A DNA stretch of 37,343 nt from UBA1181 sp963631545 (GCA_963631545.1 CAVGRN010000019.1:1-37343), one strand, 5' to 3'; shown: positions 17,801-25,909, counted from the first letter of the stretch. Numbers and translations: made by a program. The notes: a model not told the origin generated them from the sequence alone.

Positions 17801-18866
17801 CGTCCTCCGCGAATGATGTTCCATCCACAATCGGGAACTCCACATCCGACGAGTGGACCACGCCGCCACTGCGCCGCGCGTCATACCTCAAGACACCCGC
17901 ATTCTGCGTTCCCACCCAAATATCTCCGTCTTTGTCCTCATATAGGCAGTGTATTTTCTGCAACTCCTCCACGCGCGATTTTTGGACATTCTCCTTCTCA
18001 AAATGAAATTTCCCATCGTACGTGGCGCTCCACAAGCCGGAGCCTGCCGTGCCAAACCAAAAACGGCGGTTTGAATCCCGAATCACCGCGTTCACGTTCT
18101 TAAAAGGTGCGTTCACCACCACAGGCGCGCTAACATCGCCATCCTCGCCAATGTCAACAATCCAAATTCCACCGATGAAAGAGGAAACAAGCAGTTGGGA
18201 AGGATTTATTTCAATGATAGACGAAACCATAGTGCCGAGTTGCAGACGATTGTCGAACTCGGTTATATGTCGCCCATCGGCATCAAAAACATAAAGACCC
18301 GAAAAAGAGCCGCAGAAGAACCGCCCGAAGCGGTCTTTCACGAACGAAGAGATGAAGGCAAAATTCGTAGAGTCAGTAATACACGGCTCTTTGCCAAATT
18401 TTTTTTGTTCCTCTTTATAGACATACAAGCCATTGGATGTGGAGATCCAAACTTTTCCGTCAGTGTCCGTATAAAATCGGGTGATACCCTTGAAATATGA
18501 GTCGTGGAAGTCGTCGGGCATAAGGTCGGTGAACGTATCGGTCTCTTCGTCATACGAGAGCAACACACCGTTGTTTCCGCCCAACAGCAATTCGCCCTTG
18601 TCCGTAACATACGCATTCATAATCTGGTTGCGTAGGAGCGATGGGCAATCCTCCACATAGTAGTTGCGGAAGTGAACCCCATCAAACCGGCTCACTCCAT
18701 ATTCCGTGGCAATCCAAAGGAATCCGTGCTTGTCTTGCACGATATTATGCACATAGTTGCAGCACAGACCGTCCTTGCTCGAGTATCGGCAAAAAGTCTG
18801 CAAATCTGCCGCATGCACAGCAAGCACAGGCAACCACAACAATAATATCAGAATGTATCTTGTCAA
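14862..18866 (-). CDS. Hybrid two-component system sensor/regulator (HTCS 2), paralogue of HTCS 1
   Basis: 1334 residues with the same build as HTCS 1: signal peptide (1-20, ending HAA); two reg_prop propellers (about 22-640); Y_Y_Y (about 685-760); TM (about 768-790, after LPPWWKTWWF); HisKA with H849 (IAHDLKNPMFAIVGTL); HATPase with N967, DYGVGM and GTGLG; receiver (about 1092-1205) with D1140 in LSDVEMP and the TKPF lysine; AraC-type HTH (about 1232-1334). The histidine kinase phrase AHDLKNPMFAIVGTL is identical in both paralogues, while the propellers differ much more, so they probably arose by duplication and now sense different ligands. It begins 18 bp after its predicted transcription start and has an independent promoter. 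Confidence 0.95.
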   Translation of the reverse strand: MTRYILILLLWLPVLAVHAADLQTFCRYSSKDGLCCNYVHNIVQDKHGFLWIATEYGVSRFDGVHFRNYYVEDCPSLLRNQIMNAYVTDKGELLLGGNNGVLLSYDEETDTFTDLMPDDFHDSYFKGITRFYTDTDGKVWISTSNGLYVYKEEQKKFGKEPCITDSTNFAFISSFVKDRFGRFFCGSFSGLYVFDADGRHITEFDNRLQLGTMVSSIIEINPSQLLVSSFIGGIWIVDIGEDGDVSAPVVVNAPFKNVNAVIRDSNRRFWFGTAGSGLWSATYDGKFHFEKENVQKSRVEELQKIHCLYEDKDGDIWVGTQNAGVLRYDARRSGGVVHSSDVEFPIVDGTSFAEDESGEILVAADGHGLFLLSPDYQIIERFTIEDGLSTNNVLCVRKGIDGKYWIAMWGGDLCQLDLKNRKITRCPYDGIHSVFSTSKVVLPCANGEVWVSTSGDGVYAMDKDGHWTKMRLDANGTFSDPDVWIEDVTESPTGVRWIVSSRTVWRCEGQEVISVFPDADGVPQHNPNIMLQGVCDKSGNLFVVSTQGVLRFSADGKHYEWLRFLPEGQYSSIVMDADGNFWTAGSNGIVSFNYEQSTYRIISVDEQYRSRNFYTCRASFIDSKGMIYFGSTEGFIAFDPKKVGATDALGYLAFSSLYVKDKLQKVGSPLLPERLSKLSELRLNYDETSISIWVDVVDFSGLNNVEISYRLAGLESDWHFIDNKREIAFSHIPPGSYTLEVEARRRGVEKNVETLTLKVVVLPPWWKTWWFYSISLFLVLGITALILFYRFRHIMAQRELLRQKVEERTKELNDANVLLEQKKEELEEKNGDLELTLREKNRLISVIAHDLKNPMFAIVGTLDGLLKRKPVMDESSMKTLRGVYLSAFNLQSVLLKLLEWARGKRQDVACQLGAESVRSLVGEVVSLLDANFSQKKITVALTDNQLTHCALMDGRMIGTALRNILTNAVKFSPQGGKIEVETFEEVGMVGVRIRDYGVGMSAEQLESLEKGNVVSSLGTNREAGTGLGLQLAKEYIAQSGGQLKIQSGVGIGTTMTILLPVADEVDRNDLQTQPATDDKELTINADLVNDNTVLLVEDDDMLRAHIKAVLSAYFKVIEASDGDDGFRTALSETPDIILSDVEMPICDGIEMYGKMKENPRTAHIPLVFLSARTSEDERLAGLRQGAIDYMTKPFSDKELLMKLSNILLFRRQQQQTLLKNYQEGDHQRHMETNPLLQSVLDLVEEHYSESDFSAENICEALSMSKSSFARKLKSITDKTPTEILTECRLYKAKELLRKGGKTVAEVAYSVGFNDPLYFSRKFKTFFGYSPSMSK

Positions 18867-18890
18867 AACGTATCTCTTAATCCCTTATCG

Positions 18891-18898
18891 CAAAAATA
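18891..18898 (-). promoter_or_regulatory. -7 box of HTCS 2
   Basis: The minus strand reads TATTTTTG followed by CG, a perfect TAnnTTTG match, 25 bp before the start codon. The mRNA leader would therefore be very short. No clear -33 box. Confidence 0.6.
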
Positions 18899-18943
18899 CA
18901 TAACAAGATGCATTGAAAAAAACTAAAAGGAACAAGAGTTTCC

Positions 18944-18970
18944 AAAAATCCTCAAAGAATTTGGATTTTT
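18944..18970 (-). terminator. Probable terminator of the metY-mntP-channel operon
   Basis: AAAAATCC (minus, 18970-18963) pairs over 8 bp with GGATTTTT (18951-18944) around an 11-nt loop, 26 bp after the channel stop codon. The stem supplies its own T tract. Weak G/C content lowers confidence. Confidence 0.5.
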
Positions 18971-18996
18971 ACGTTTTTACTTGGAGGGGAACTCTC

Positions 18997-19908
18997 CTAC
19001 TTTATCTCCCCATCCATCGTGATGATTTCCTCTGGCTCGTCATCTGGCTCATCGCCGTCTTCATCAAGTTTTTTTCCACAGAATTTGCAATAAATGGCGT
19101 CATGGTCGTTGCCCGGCTTATGGCAATGCGGACAAGGGATGGCTTTACGCCGCTTGTTGTCCGAAATCATTTGGGCGGACACGATTCCCGTTGGCACCGC
19201 TAAAACGGTGTAACCCAACAACATAACGAATGCAGAGAGGAAACGTCCGAAACTCGTCATCGGTGTAATGTCGCCATAACCGACAGTGGTAGTCGTAACA
19301 ATCGCCCAATAAATGCTGCTCGGGATATCGTGGAAACTGCTTCCCTCGATGCCGCCCTCGGCCATATACATCACCGTGCCGATGCAGATGACCAACAAAA
19401 GGACGAAGACAAAGAACACAGTGATTTTCTTGGAACTGGCAATCAGCGAGTCGAGCAACATCTGCCCCTCCCGCCAATAGGAGAAGAGTTTGAAGATGCG
19501 GAACACGCGAATCAAACGGAAAATGCGAATGGTGAGTAGTCCGTGCGCACTCGGGAAGATGAAACTGAGGTAGGTGGGAAGCGTCGCCAAAAGGTCGATG
19601 ATTCCGAAAAAACTGAAAATGTAGGCGTGCGGCTTAGGTGCGCAATAGATGCGCAACAGATACTCCACCGTGAAAAACAACGTGAACACCCACTCCAACA
19701 CAGACAACACGAGTTTGAACGAAGAGGGGAAGAAAGACAAACTCTCCAACACCACCACGCCAACACTCAGCAGGATGAAACCAATCAGCAGGACATCGAA
19801 CATACGCCCGGCGGGGGTATCGGTGTCATACACTATCATATAGATCTTCCGTTTCAACTCCTCGTCGTGCAGAAAATCATTCCATTTCTTCTTTATTCGT
19901 CCAAACAT
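18997..19908 (-). CDS. Voltage-gated K+ channel with C-terminal zinc ribbon
   Basis: 303 residues. Six transmembrane helices (S1 about 36-56, S2 66-88, S3 98-117, S4 123-142, S5 162-182, S6 220-247). S4 carries basic residues at every third position (RIFRLIRVFRIFK), the mark of a voltage sensor. The pore loop has the K+ selectivity filter T-V-G-Y-G-D (208-213). After S6 comes a four-cysteine zinc-ribbon-like motif, C259-P-H-C262 and C274-K-F-C277, then a strongly acidic tail. It is the last gene of an operon with mntP, 48 bp downstream of it. The zinc ribbon may sense a metal or redox state or assist tetramer assembly; that part is inference. Confidence 0.92.
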   Translation of the reverse strand: MFGRIKKKWNDFLHDEELKRKIYMIVYDTDTPAGRMFDVLLIGFILLSVGVVVLESLSFFPSSFKLVLSVLEWVFTLFFTVEYLLRIYCAPKPHAYIFSFFGIIDLLATLPTYLSFIFPSAHGLLTIRIFRLIRVFRIFKLFSYWREGQMLLDSLIASSKKITVFFVFVLLLVICIGTVMYMAEGGIEGSSFHDIPSSIYWAIVTTTTVGYGDITPMTSFGRFLSAFVMLLGYTVLAVPTGIVSAQMISDNKRRKAIPCPHCHKPGNDHDAIYCKFCGKKLDEDGDEPDDEPEEIITMDGEIK

Positions 19909-19956
19909 TTCTCGCTAAACTTCGCCGACCAACGTCAGTATATATTTCATTATCAA

Positions 19957-20535
19957 TCAGATAAAACCTAAATGCTCTGCAATGATTTTCACACCGATGA
20001 AAACCAACACCACGCCACCAATCACCTGCATATTCACAGGCAACCGCTTGCCAGCGTAAACGCCAATCATATTTCCACCAAAAGAGAAGAGGAAACTGAC
20101 GATTCCAATGGAACACAATGCGAACACGAACTCCGACACGGGCGATGTTACGAAGACCAAGCCCGTAGCCAAAGCGTCGATACTGGTGGCGACAGAAAGC
20201 ATCAGGAGGCGCTTCCACTTCAAATCGGGGACGGGTGCGTCCGCAGGTATTTCCTCCTCATCGCCCCGCACGCCTTCAATTATCATTCTAACACCAAGGA
20301 CAAGCAAAATGCCAAAAGCCAACCAATGGTCCCAAGCCTCTATCCAATGCTGGAATCCCCGTCCGGCGAGCCACCCGATCAGCGGCATCATTGCCTGGAA
20401 GAATCCGAAGAAGAAGGACATTTTCAAAACCGTCAGGAGGTGAAACCTCCGCATGACGATTCCGTTGGTGATTGACACCGCAAAGCAGTCCATGGCCAAA
20501 GCCACGGACAGCAGAATTATAGAATATACATCCAT
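19957..20535 (-). CDS. mntP: Manganese efflux pump MntP
   Basis: 192-residue inner-membrane protein with six predicted helices that exports Mn2+. The two internally repeated halves each keep the family aspartate in a membrane helix: ALAMDCFAVSI (Asp16) and SIDALATGL (about Asp119). A hydrophilic loop with EEEIPADAP separates the halves. Length matches the family (about 185-190). The start codon is only 2 bp after the metY stop, which implies translational coupling, and the ion channel follows 48 bp downstream. No yybP-ykoY Mn riboswitch is seen, as expected for an internal operon gene. Confidence 0.94.
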   Translation of the reverse strand: MDVYSIILLSVALAMDCFAVSITNGIVMRRFHLLTVLKMSFFFGFFQAMMPLIGWLAGRGFQHWIEAWDHWLAFGILLVLGVRMIIEGVRGDEEEIPADAPVPDLKWKRLLMLSVATSIDALATGLVFVTSPVSEFVFALCSIGIVSFLFSFGGNMIGVYAGKRLPVNMQVIGGVVLVFIGVKIIAEHLGFI

Positions 20536-20537
20536 TT

Positions 20538-21830
20538 TTACTTACACTGGTCGAACGCCTGCTCCATATCGGCGATGATGTCTTCCACATCCTCGATTCC
20601 GACGGAGAAGCGAATCAAGTCGGGGCGCACGCCGGCAGCCAGCAACTGCTCGTCAGAGAGTTGGCGGTGTGTGTGCGACGCTGGGTGCAACACGCACGTG
20701 CGCGCATCTGCGACGTGTGTAACGATGCAAGCAAGGCGAAGCGAATCCATAAACCGGACAGCCGTTTCACGACCGCCCTTGATGCCAAACGTTACTACGC
20801 CCGACGACTGGCCGTTTCTGAACTGCTTTTGCGCCAAGTCGTAGTATTTGCTCGACTTCAAACCGGGGTAGTTCACCCAAGCCACTTGTGGCTTTTTCTC
20901 CAAATACTCTGCCACCTTCTGTGCGTTTTCGCAGTGGCGAGGCATACGAACGTGGAGCGACTCCAAGCCCAAGTTCAAAAGGAAAGCATTCTGCGGAGCC
21001 TGGATTGAGCCGAAGTCCCTCATCAACTGGGCGGTCGCCTTGGTGATGTATGCGCCCTTTCCAAACGCCTTGCTGTACGCCAATCCGTGGTACGACTCGT
21101 CGGGCTGCGTCAACCCCGGAAATTTATCTTTGTGCGCCTCCCAATCGAAGTTGCCGCTGTCTACGATGCAACCGCCGACGTTGGTAGCGTGTCCGTCCAT
21201 ATACTTGGTGGTGGCGTGCGTAACGATGTCGCACCCAAACTCGAACGGACGGCAGTTGATAGGTGTTGGGAACGTGTTGTCCACAATCAAAGGGACACCG
21301 TGCGAATGGGCGATGCGTGCGAATTTCTCAATGTCAAGAACGCTCAACACAGGGTTGGCGATAGTCTCGCCGAAGAGAGCCTTGGTGTTGGGGCGGAAAG
21401 CCTTTGCGATTTCCTCCTCGGAAGCGTCGGGGTCAACGAACGTGCAGTCGATACCCAACTTCTTCATTGTTACAGAGAAGAGGTTGAACGTGCCGCCGTA
21501 GATACAGGAAGAGGCAACGAAATGGTCGCCCGCCTCGCAGATATTGAAGATTGCGTAGAAATTGGCTGCTTGCCCCGACGAGGTGAGCATTGCCGCATAT
21601 CCGCCCTCCAACTGGCAGATTTTGTCTGCCACAGCATCGTTGGTTGGGTTTTGCAAACGTGTGTAGAAATAGCCGGACGACTTCAAATCGAAGAGGTCTG
21701 CCATTTGCTCACTTGTGTCATACTTGAATGTGGTAGACTGATAGATAGGCAGCACGCGTGGCTCGCCTTTCTTCGGGGTCCAGCCTGCTTGCACGCAGAG
21801 TGTCCCTACTCCTTGCTTTTTTTTCTCCAT
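20538..21830 (-). CDS. metY: O-acetylhomoserine sulfhydrylase (aminocarboxypropyltransferase)
   Basis: 430-residue PLP enzyme of the Cys/Met metabolism family that makes homocysteine (or methionine from methanethiol) from O-acetylhomoserine. The PLP lysine is K209 in THATTKYMDGH; the PLP Asp187 lies in LIVDNTF; YFYTRLQNPTN and SSGQAANF are family motifs, as is VTHVADARTCVLHPASHTHRQL near residue 370. Length (about 430) and the long central insertion favour MetY over cystathionine synthase or lyase (about 380-400). It heads the metY-mntP-channel operon, with a -7 box and a leader of about 125 nt that holds a perfect palindrome. Exact substrate (sulfide against methanethiol) cannot be told. Confidence 0.93.
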   Translation of the reverse strand: MEKKKQGVGTLCVQAGWTPKKGEPRVLPIYQSTTFKYDTSEQMADLFDLKSSGYFYTRLQNPTNDAVADKICQLEGGYAAMLTSSGQAANFYAIFNICEAGDHFVASSCIYGGTFNLFSVTMKKLGIDCTFVDPDASEEEIAKAFRPNTKALFGETIANPVLSVLDIEKFARIAHSHGVPLIVDNTFPTPINCRPFEFGCDIVTHATTKYMDGHATNVGGCIVDSGNFDWEAHKDKFPGLTQPDESYHGLAYSKAFGKGAYITKATAQLMRDFGSIQAPQNAFLLNLGLESLHVRMPRHCENAQKVAEYLEKKPQVAWVNYPGLKSSKYYDLAQKQFRNGQSSGVVTFGIKGGRETAVRFMDSLRLACIVTHVADARTCVLHPASHTHRQLSDEQLLAAGVRPDLIRFSVGIEDVEDIIADMEQAFDQCK

Positions 21831-21971
21831 CTTAAGAAATGATTCGTTTAAAATTCACGTCCGTTTTCTCGCAGTGGCAAAGTATAGCGCGCTATTCCCT
21901 GCTCATTTCAACTTAACTGAAACGTCCGCTTTATATTCTGTTTTCACTCTTACAAGTGGTGGGCAAATATA
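21831..21971 (-). promoter_or_regulatory. metY promoter and leader with palindromes
   Basis: The -7 box TATATTTG followed by C (21971-21964, minus) is a perfect consensus. The leader holds a hairpin CACT/AGTG, a second hairpin TTTCA/TGAAA around the sequence GTTAAGT, a perfect 12-bp palindrome ATAGCGCGCTAT (21884-21895), and two direct copies of CGGACGT (21922-21928 and 21857-21863, as read on the minus strand). None matches a SAM riboswitch that I recognise; a repressor operator or unknown RNA element are the options. Confidence 0.45.
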
Positions 21972-22040
21972 GTCTAAATCAACCATTCTGCCGACATAAA
22001 AAGAATCAGAAAAGCATAAAAAAGCATAAAAAGGGATAAT

Positions 22041-22068
22041 AAAAAGGGGACACCCGACGGGCATCCCC
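22041..22068 (-). terminator. Terminator of the ferredoxin gene
   Basis: Minus strand GGGGA, CCCG / GGG, TCCCC hairpin (22068-22046) followed by TTTTTATTAT. It lies 26 bp after the ferredoxin stop and isolates it from metY. Confidence 0.88.
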
Positions 22069-22093
22069 ATTTGTTTCGACACTTAACTCAAAA

Positions 22094-22258
22094 TCACTTT
22101 GAGATAGCACCAGCGGGACAAGCGTCAGCGCAAGTTCCGCACTCAGTACAAGCGTTTGGATCAATTTTGTAGATGTCGCCCTCTGAGATTGCCCCTACTG
22201 GACATTCACCGGCACAAGTGCCACAAGCAACACAATCTTCACCAATTACATAAGCCAT
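22094..22258 (-). CDS. Small 2x[4Fe-4S] ferredoxin
   Basis: 54-residue protein, starting MAYVIGEDCVACGTCAGECP. It has two C-x2-C-x2-C-x3-C-P clusters: C9, C12, C15, C19-P and C37, C40, C43, C47-P, the classical clostridial-type ferredoxin. It is a cytoplasmic low-potential electron carrier; natural partners (pyruvate:ferredoxin oxidoreductase, hydrogenases, Rnf) are not in this window. It has its own promoter and terminator, so it is transcribed alone, and its small size and strong signals suggest high expression. The assignment is direct from the cysteine pattern. Confidence 0.95.
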   Translation of the reverse strand: MAYVIGEDCVACGTCAGECPVGAISEGDIYKIDPNACTECGTCADACPAGAISK

Positions 22259-22286
22259 AATACAACAGTTTTAAAATTTGACGTTG

Positions 22287-22294
22287 CAAATGTA
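22287..22294 (-). promoter_or_regulatory. -7 box of the ferredoxin promoter
   Basis: The minus strand reads TACATTTG followed by C, a perfect consensus, with TTTTG about 21 bp upstream. The -33 region overlaps the mfd terminator hairpin. Confidence 0.7.
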
Positions 22295-22311
22295 TAAATT
22301 ACATTGATAGA

Positions 22312-22335
22312 AAAGCAAAATCCGCGAGGGATTTT
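22312..22335 (-). terminator. Terminator of mfd
   Basis: AAAATCC/GGATTTT (7 bp) with loop CTCGC on the minus strand, arms 22335-22329 and 22323-22317, then GCTTTTC. It starts 5 bp after the mfd stop. The + strand has an even better T run, but no + strand gene lies to its left. Confidence 0.6.
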
Positions 22336-22339
22336 TTTT

Positions 22340-25300
22340 CTATTCCGCCGATGTGTTTTCAACATCCTTGAGCAACGAGCAGGCGGTTTGCACATCCTCC
22401 ACATCGGCAAAGATGATAGACCTTTTCCCGGCATTGTCGCGCAACCGGCACCGCTCAACGTGCTGCTGATAGTAGTTCAGTATCTTGCCAAACGCATCCG
22501 ACTGGTAGTATGGCGATTTCTCGTCGGCGACGAAATAACCCACCATGCGTCCCTGCTTCAGCGTGAGTTTCTCGAACCCGAGCCGTTGCGCCACCCAGCG
22601 CGTACGCACCAGCGTAAAGAGGTTTTGCGTGGAGTATGGCAGCGGACCGAAACGGTCTGCCATACGGCTCTCGAATTGTTTCAGCTCCGCCTCGTCTTTC
22701 ACATTGTCCAATTCACGGTAGAGGCTCATCCTCTCGGAAACATTCTCCACATAGTCCGAAGGGAAAGTCAGTTCCAAGTCGGTTTCCACCTGGCAGTCGA
22801 TGGCGGTCGGCAGGAGGCTTCTCCGTTCTTGCTCCTTGTCTTCCTGGTAGATGTCGGCGAACTCGTCGGCTTTGAGTTCTGCCACCGCTTCGCTCAGCAC
22901 TTTCTGATAGGTCTCGTAGCCCAAGTCGGCTATAAAGCCGCTCTGCTCCGCCCCCAACAGGTTGCCGGCGCCGCGTATGTCGAGGTCTTGCATAGCAATG
23001 TTGAAGCCGCTGCCCAAATCGGAGAAGCTCTCAATGGCTTGCAGGCGGCGGCGTGCGTCGGAGGTAAGCCCCGACAGTGGCGGTGTGAGCAGGTAGCAAA
23101 ACGCCCGCCGGTTGCTTCGCCCCACCCTGCCGCGCAATTGGTGGAGGTCGCTCAACCCGAAGTTCTGCGCATCGTTGACGATGATGGTGTTGCAGTTTGA
23201 GATGTCGATGCCCGACTCTACAATCGTTGTGCAGAGCAGCACGTCGTATTCATAATCCAAGAAGTCGAGGATGATTTTCTCCAACTCCTCGCCCTTCATT
23301 TGTCCGTGGCCGATCACCACGCGCGCCTCTGGCACCAATCTGTTGATGAGGGCAGCCACCTCGGGCAGGTTCTGCACGCGGTTGTGGATGAAGAATACTT
23401 GCCCGTTGCGGTCCAATTCGTAGCGGATGGCGTCGCGTATCACATCCACGCTGAAAGTGTGCAACTCGGTTTGGATGGGATAACGGTTGGGGGGAGGCGT
23501 TGCGATGACGGACAGGTCGCGCGCGCCCATAAGCGAGAACTGCAATGTGCGCGGTATCGGCGTGGCAGTCATAGTCAGCGTGTCGACATTCACCTTCATC
23601 TGTTTGATTTTCTCTTTCACAGAAACGCCGAATTTTTGCTCCTCATCTATTATCAGAAGTCCCAAGTCTTTGAACTTCACATCCTTACCTAAGATGCGCT
23701 GCGTGCCAATCAAGATGTTGACCTCACCCGTACCAAGGGCGGTTGCCACCTTTTTAAGATCCTTCGCCGGACGCATTCTGTTCATATAGTCCACTTTGCA
23801 GGGGAATCCCTTCAAACGCTCGCTGAACGTTTTGTAGTGTTGCAGCGCCAGCACGGTGGTTGGCACCAAGATGGCCACTTGTTTGTTGTCGCACACAGCC
23901 TTGAAAGCCGCACGCACGGCTATCTCCGTCTTTCCGAAGCCCACATCTCCACACACGAGGCGATCCATCGGGAGGTCGCTCTCCATATCGTGTTTCACCT
24001 CCTTGGTGGTTTTCATCTGGTCGGGAGTGTCCTCATATATAAAGGAGGCTTCCAATTCCGATTGCAGGAACGTGTCGGGCGAGAAAGAGTAACCTTTCTC
24101 TTCACGGCGTTTTGAGTAAAGGGCGATAAGGTCTCGGGCGATGTCCTTCACCTTACGCTTGGTGCGCTCTTTAAGGGTTTGCCATGCGCCCGTGCCAAGT
24201 TTGCCCACGTTGGGTGTTTCGCCCTCTTTACCGCGGTAGCGCGATATTTTGTGCAGCGAGTGGATGCTCACCAACAGCAGGTCGTCGTTTTTGTAGAGGA
24301 GTTTGATCACCTCTTGTTTCTTGCCGTTGTTGTCCACTTGTATAAGTCCGCCGAAACGGCCGATTCCGTAGTCGGAATGCACCACAAAATCGCCAGGCTT
24401 GAAGGTGTTGAGTTCACGCAGGGTGAGAGCCGTCTTTCCGTCGCGCGCACGGTCGGAGCGCAGCGAGTATTTGTGGAAACGGTTGAATATCTGATGGTCT
24501 GTGTAGCAGCACAATCCGCACTCATCGTCGACGAAACCCTCGTGCAAGGTTTTGAGGATGGGGGTGAACGGGAGGTTCAGCCCCTTGTCCTTGAAAATGG
24601 CGTCGAGGCGTTCTATCTGGTGGTTGTTATCGCTGAGGATGACGATGAGGTAGCCATCGTCCAATCGTTTCTTGAAATTCTCTGTGATTAAATCAAAGTT
24701 CTTGGCGAACACTGGTTGCGGCGACGTGGAGAAACGCACCTCCTCCGCCCCACTCAGCCCATCGTGGCCGCCGAACTCCACTTTACGGAACGGACTGACC
24801 TGCTGTCTGAAAAGGTCGGGAGGGAGCAAGGCAGAGGCTTCGTCGTAAGTATCGGCAATACAGTCGGATGAGAAAGTGAAATCATCAAAGGCGAGGATGG
24901 CGTTTTTATCAATCGCCTCGAAAAGAGAAACTTGCGCCTCGATGGGGTCTGCCACATCTGGCACGATAGAGATAGATTGTTTCTTCTCTACGGAGAGTTG
25001 CGACTCCACATTGAAAGTGCGGATGGAGTCCACCTCATCACCCATAAAGTCGATTCTGAAAGGATATTCGCAAGAGTATGAGAAAACATCGATGATACTA
25101 CCGCGGACGGAGAACTGGCCGGGTTCATACACAAAATCCACACGCGAGAAACCCTTTGCGAAGAGTTGGTTGCAAAGGTCTGTGGGGTCGATAGTGTCGC
25201 CCACATTGGCTGTGATGGTTTGTTGTGTGAGTTGCTCGGGACGCACCACCAACTCGGCGATAGCCTCGGGGTGCGACACCACGATGTACGGCAGCCGTTG

Positions 25301-25654
25301 CGGCGATGAGATTCTGTCTAACACCTCCATGCGGAGAATCTCGTTAGCGGGGTCTTTCTCACGCTCGCCATACTTTCCGTTTCCCTTGTAGGAAACGGGG
25401 TAGAAGAGCACCTCCTCGTTTCCAAGCACCTGAGTCAGGTCGTGGTAGAAATACGCCGCTGTTTCTGCATCATTCAGCACAATGAACCACTGCCCCTTGC
25501 TACGGCGATACAACGCAGCGAACAGCAACGCCCGAAACGAGCCGTTTATGTTTTTCAGTACAATGTTTTGGACTTTCCCAGCGTCCAACCATTTTTCTAC
25601 CGCAAGCACACGGCTGTTATCCTCCAACCGTTTCAGTAAATCAATGAAATCCAA
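22340..25654 (-). CDS. mfd: Transcription-repair coupling factor Mfd
   Basis: 1104-residue DNA translocase that removes RNA polymerase stalled at lesions and recruits UvrA. Order: UvrB-homology region (about 1-350); RNA polymerase interaction/CarD-like domain (about 415-480, with GDFVVHSDYGIGRFGG); RecG-like translocase motor with Walker A GDVGFGKT (569-576), DEEQ box (670-673), TMTATPIPRTL (694-704) and helicase motif VI QLRGRVGRSNR; C-terminal TRCF/UvrA-binding-inhibitory domain (about 960-1080). Length is slightly below that of E. coli (1148), as usual in Bacteroidota. Consensus promoter 20 bp upstream. It is divergent from the FGE-domain lipoprotein gene. Confidence 0.97.
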   Translation of the reverse strand: MDFIDLLKRLEDNSRVLAVEKWLDAGKVQNIVLKNINGSFRALLFAALYRRSKGQWFIVLNDAETAAYFYHDLTQVLGNEEVLFYPVSYKGNGKYGEREKDPANEILRMEVLDRISSPQRLPYIVVSHPEAIAELVVRPEQLTQQTITANVGDTIDPTDLCNQLFAKGFSRVDFVYEPGQFSVRGSIIDVFSYSCEYPFRIDFMGDEVDSIRTFNVESQLSVEKKQSISIVPDVADPIEAQVSLFEAIDKNAILAFDDFTFSSDCIADTYDEASALLPPDLFRQQVSPFRKVEFGGHDGLSGAEEVRFSTSPQPVFAKNFDLITENFKKRLDDGYLIVILSDNNHQIERLDAIFKDKGLNLPFTPILKTLHEGFVDDECGLCCYTDHQIFNRFHKYSLRSDRARDGKTALTLRELNTFKPGDFVVHSDYGIGRFGGLIQVDNNGKKQEVIKLLYKNDDLLLVSIHSLHKISRYRGKEGETPNVGKLGTGAWQTLKERTKRKVKDIARDLIALYSKRREEKGYSFSPDTFLQSELEASFIYEDTPDQMKTTKEVKHDMESDLPMDRLVCGDVGFGKTEIAVRAAFKAVCDNKQVAILVPTTVLALQHYKTFSERLKGFPCKVDYMNRMRPAKDLKKVATALGTGEVNILIGTQRILGKDVKFKDLGLLIIDEEQKFGVSVKEKIKQMKVNVDTLTMTATPIPRTLQFSLMGARDLSVIATPPPNRYPIQTELHTFSVDVIRDAIRYELDRNGQVFFIHNRVQNLPEVAALINRLVPEARVVIGHGQMKGEELEKIILDFLDYEYDVLLCTTIVESGIDISNCNTIIVNDAQNFGLSDLHQLRGRVGRSNRRAFCYLLTPPLSGLTSDARRRLQAIESFSDLGSGFNIAMQDLDIRGAGNLLGAEQSGFIADLGYETYQKVLSEAVAELKADEFADIYQEDKEQERRSLLPTAIDCQVETDLELTFPSDYVENVSERMSLYRELDNVKDEAELKQFESRMADRFGPLPYSTQNLFTLVRTRWVAQRLGFEKLTLKQGRMVGYFVADEKSPYYQSDAFGKILNYYQQHVERCRLRDNAGKRSIIFADVEDVQTACSLLKDVENTSAE

Positions 25655-25673
25655 CGTTATAAAAAATTTTCAG

Positions 25674-25703
25674 CAAATATATCAAAATTTGTCATTCTAC
25701 AAG
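25674..25703 (-). promoter_or_regulatory. mfd promoter
   Basis: On the minus strand CTTG (25703-25700), spacer 18 bp, then TATATTTG (25681-25674) followed by C. The -7 box is perfect, the -33 partial. Confidence 0.65.
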
Positions 25704-25793
25704 ATTGATATTTTGTCCTCCTCCGTAAGGATGGGTGATTGTGTAGTTAATAGAGAAGAACCCCGCGACAGGGAACAAGAAATTGAAAATACC

Positions 25794-25824
25794 CTTTGCT
25801 TGCGCAATTATTTCCTGTACATTT
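25794..25824 (+). promoter_or_regulatory. Promoter of the tandem-FGE lipoprotein gene
   Basis: TTTG (25794-25797), exactly 19 bp, and TACATTTG (25817-25824) followed by CCC: a perfect Bacteroidota promoter. It places the transcript start near 25830, so an in-frame ATG at 25796 cannot be the start codon. Confidence 0.85.
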
Positions 25825-25909
25825 GCCCTTGATAGTTTTAAACATAACAATTCCAATCCAATTTTGCGAAGAGCAAGCGATTGGCGATAAAAGCGTATTG
25901 AACATACTT

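Noticed and set aside
21831..21971. SAM riboswitch upstream of metY
   Set aside because: I could not find the core motifs of SAM-I, SAM-II or SAM-III by eye; only generic hairpins and palindromes are visible.
25796..25909. Upstream in-frame ATG for the tandem FGE lipoprotein
   Set aside because: It precedes the predicted transcription start and would bury the lipoprotein signal peptide.
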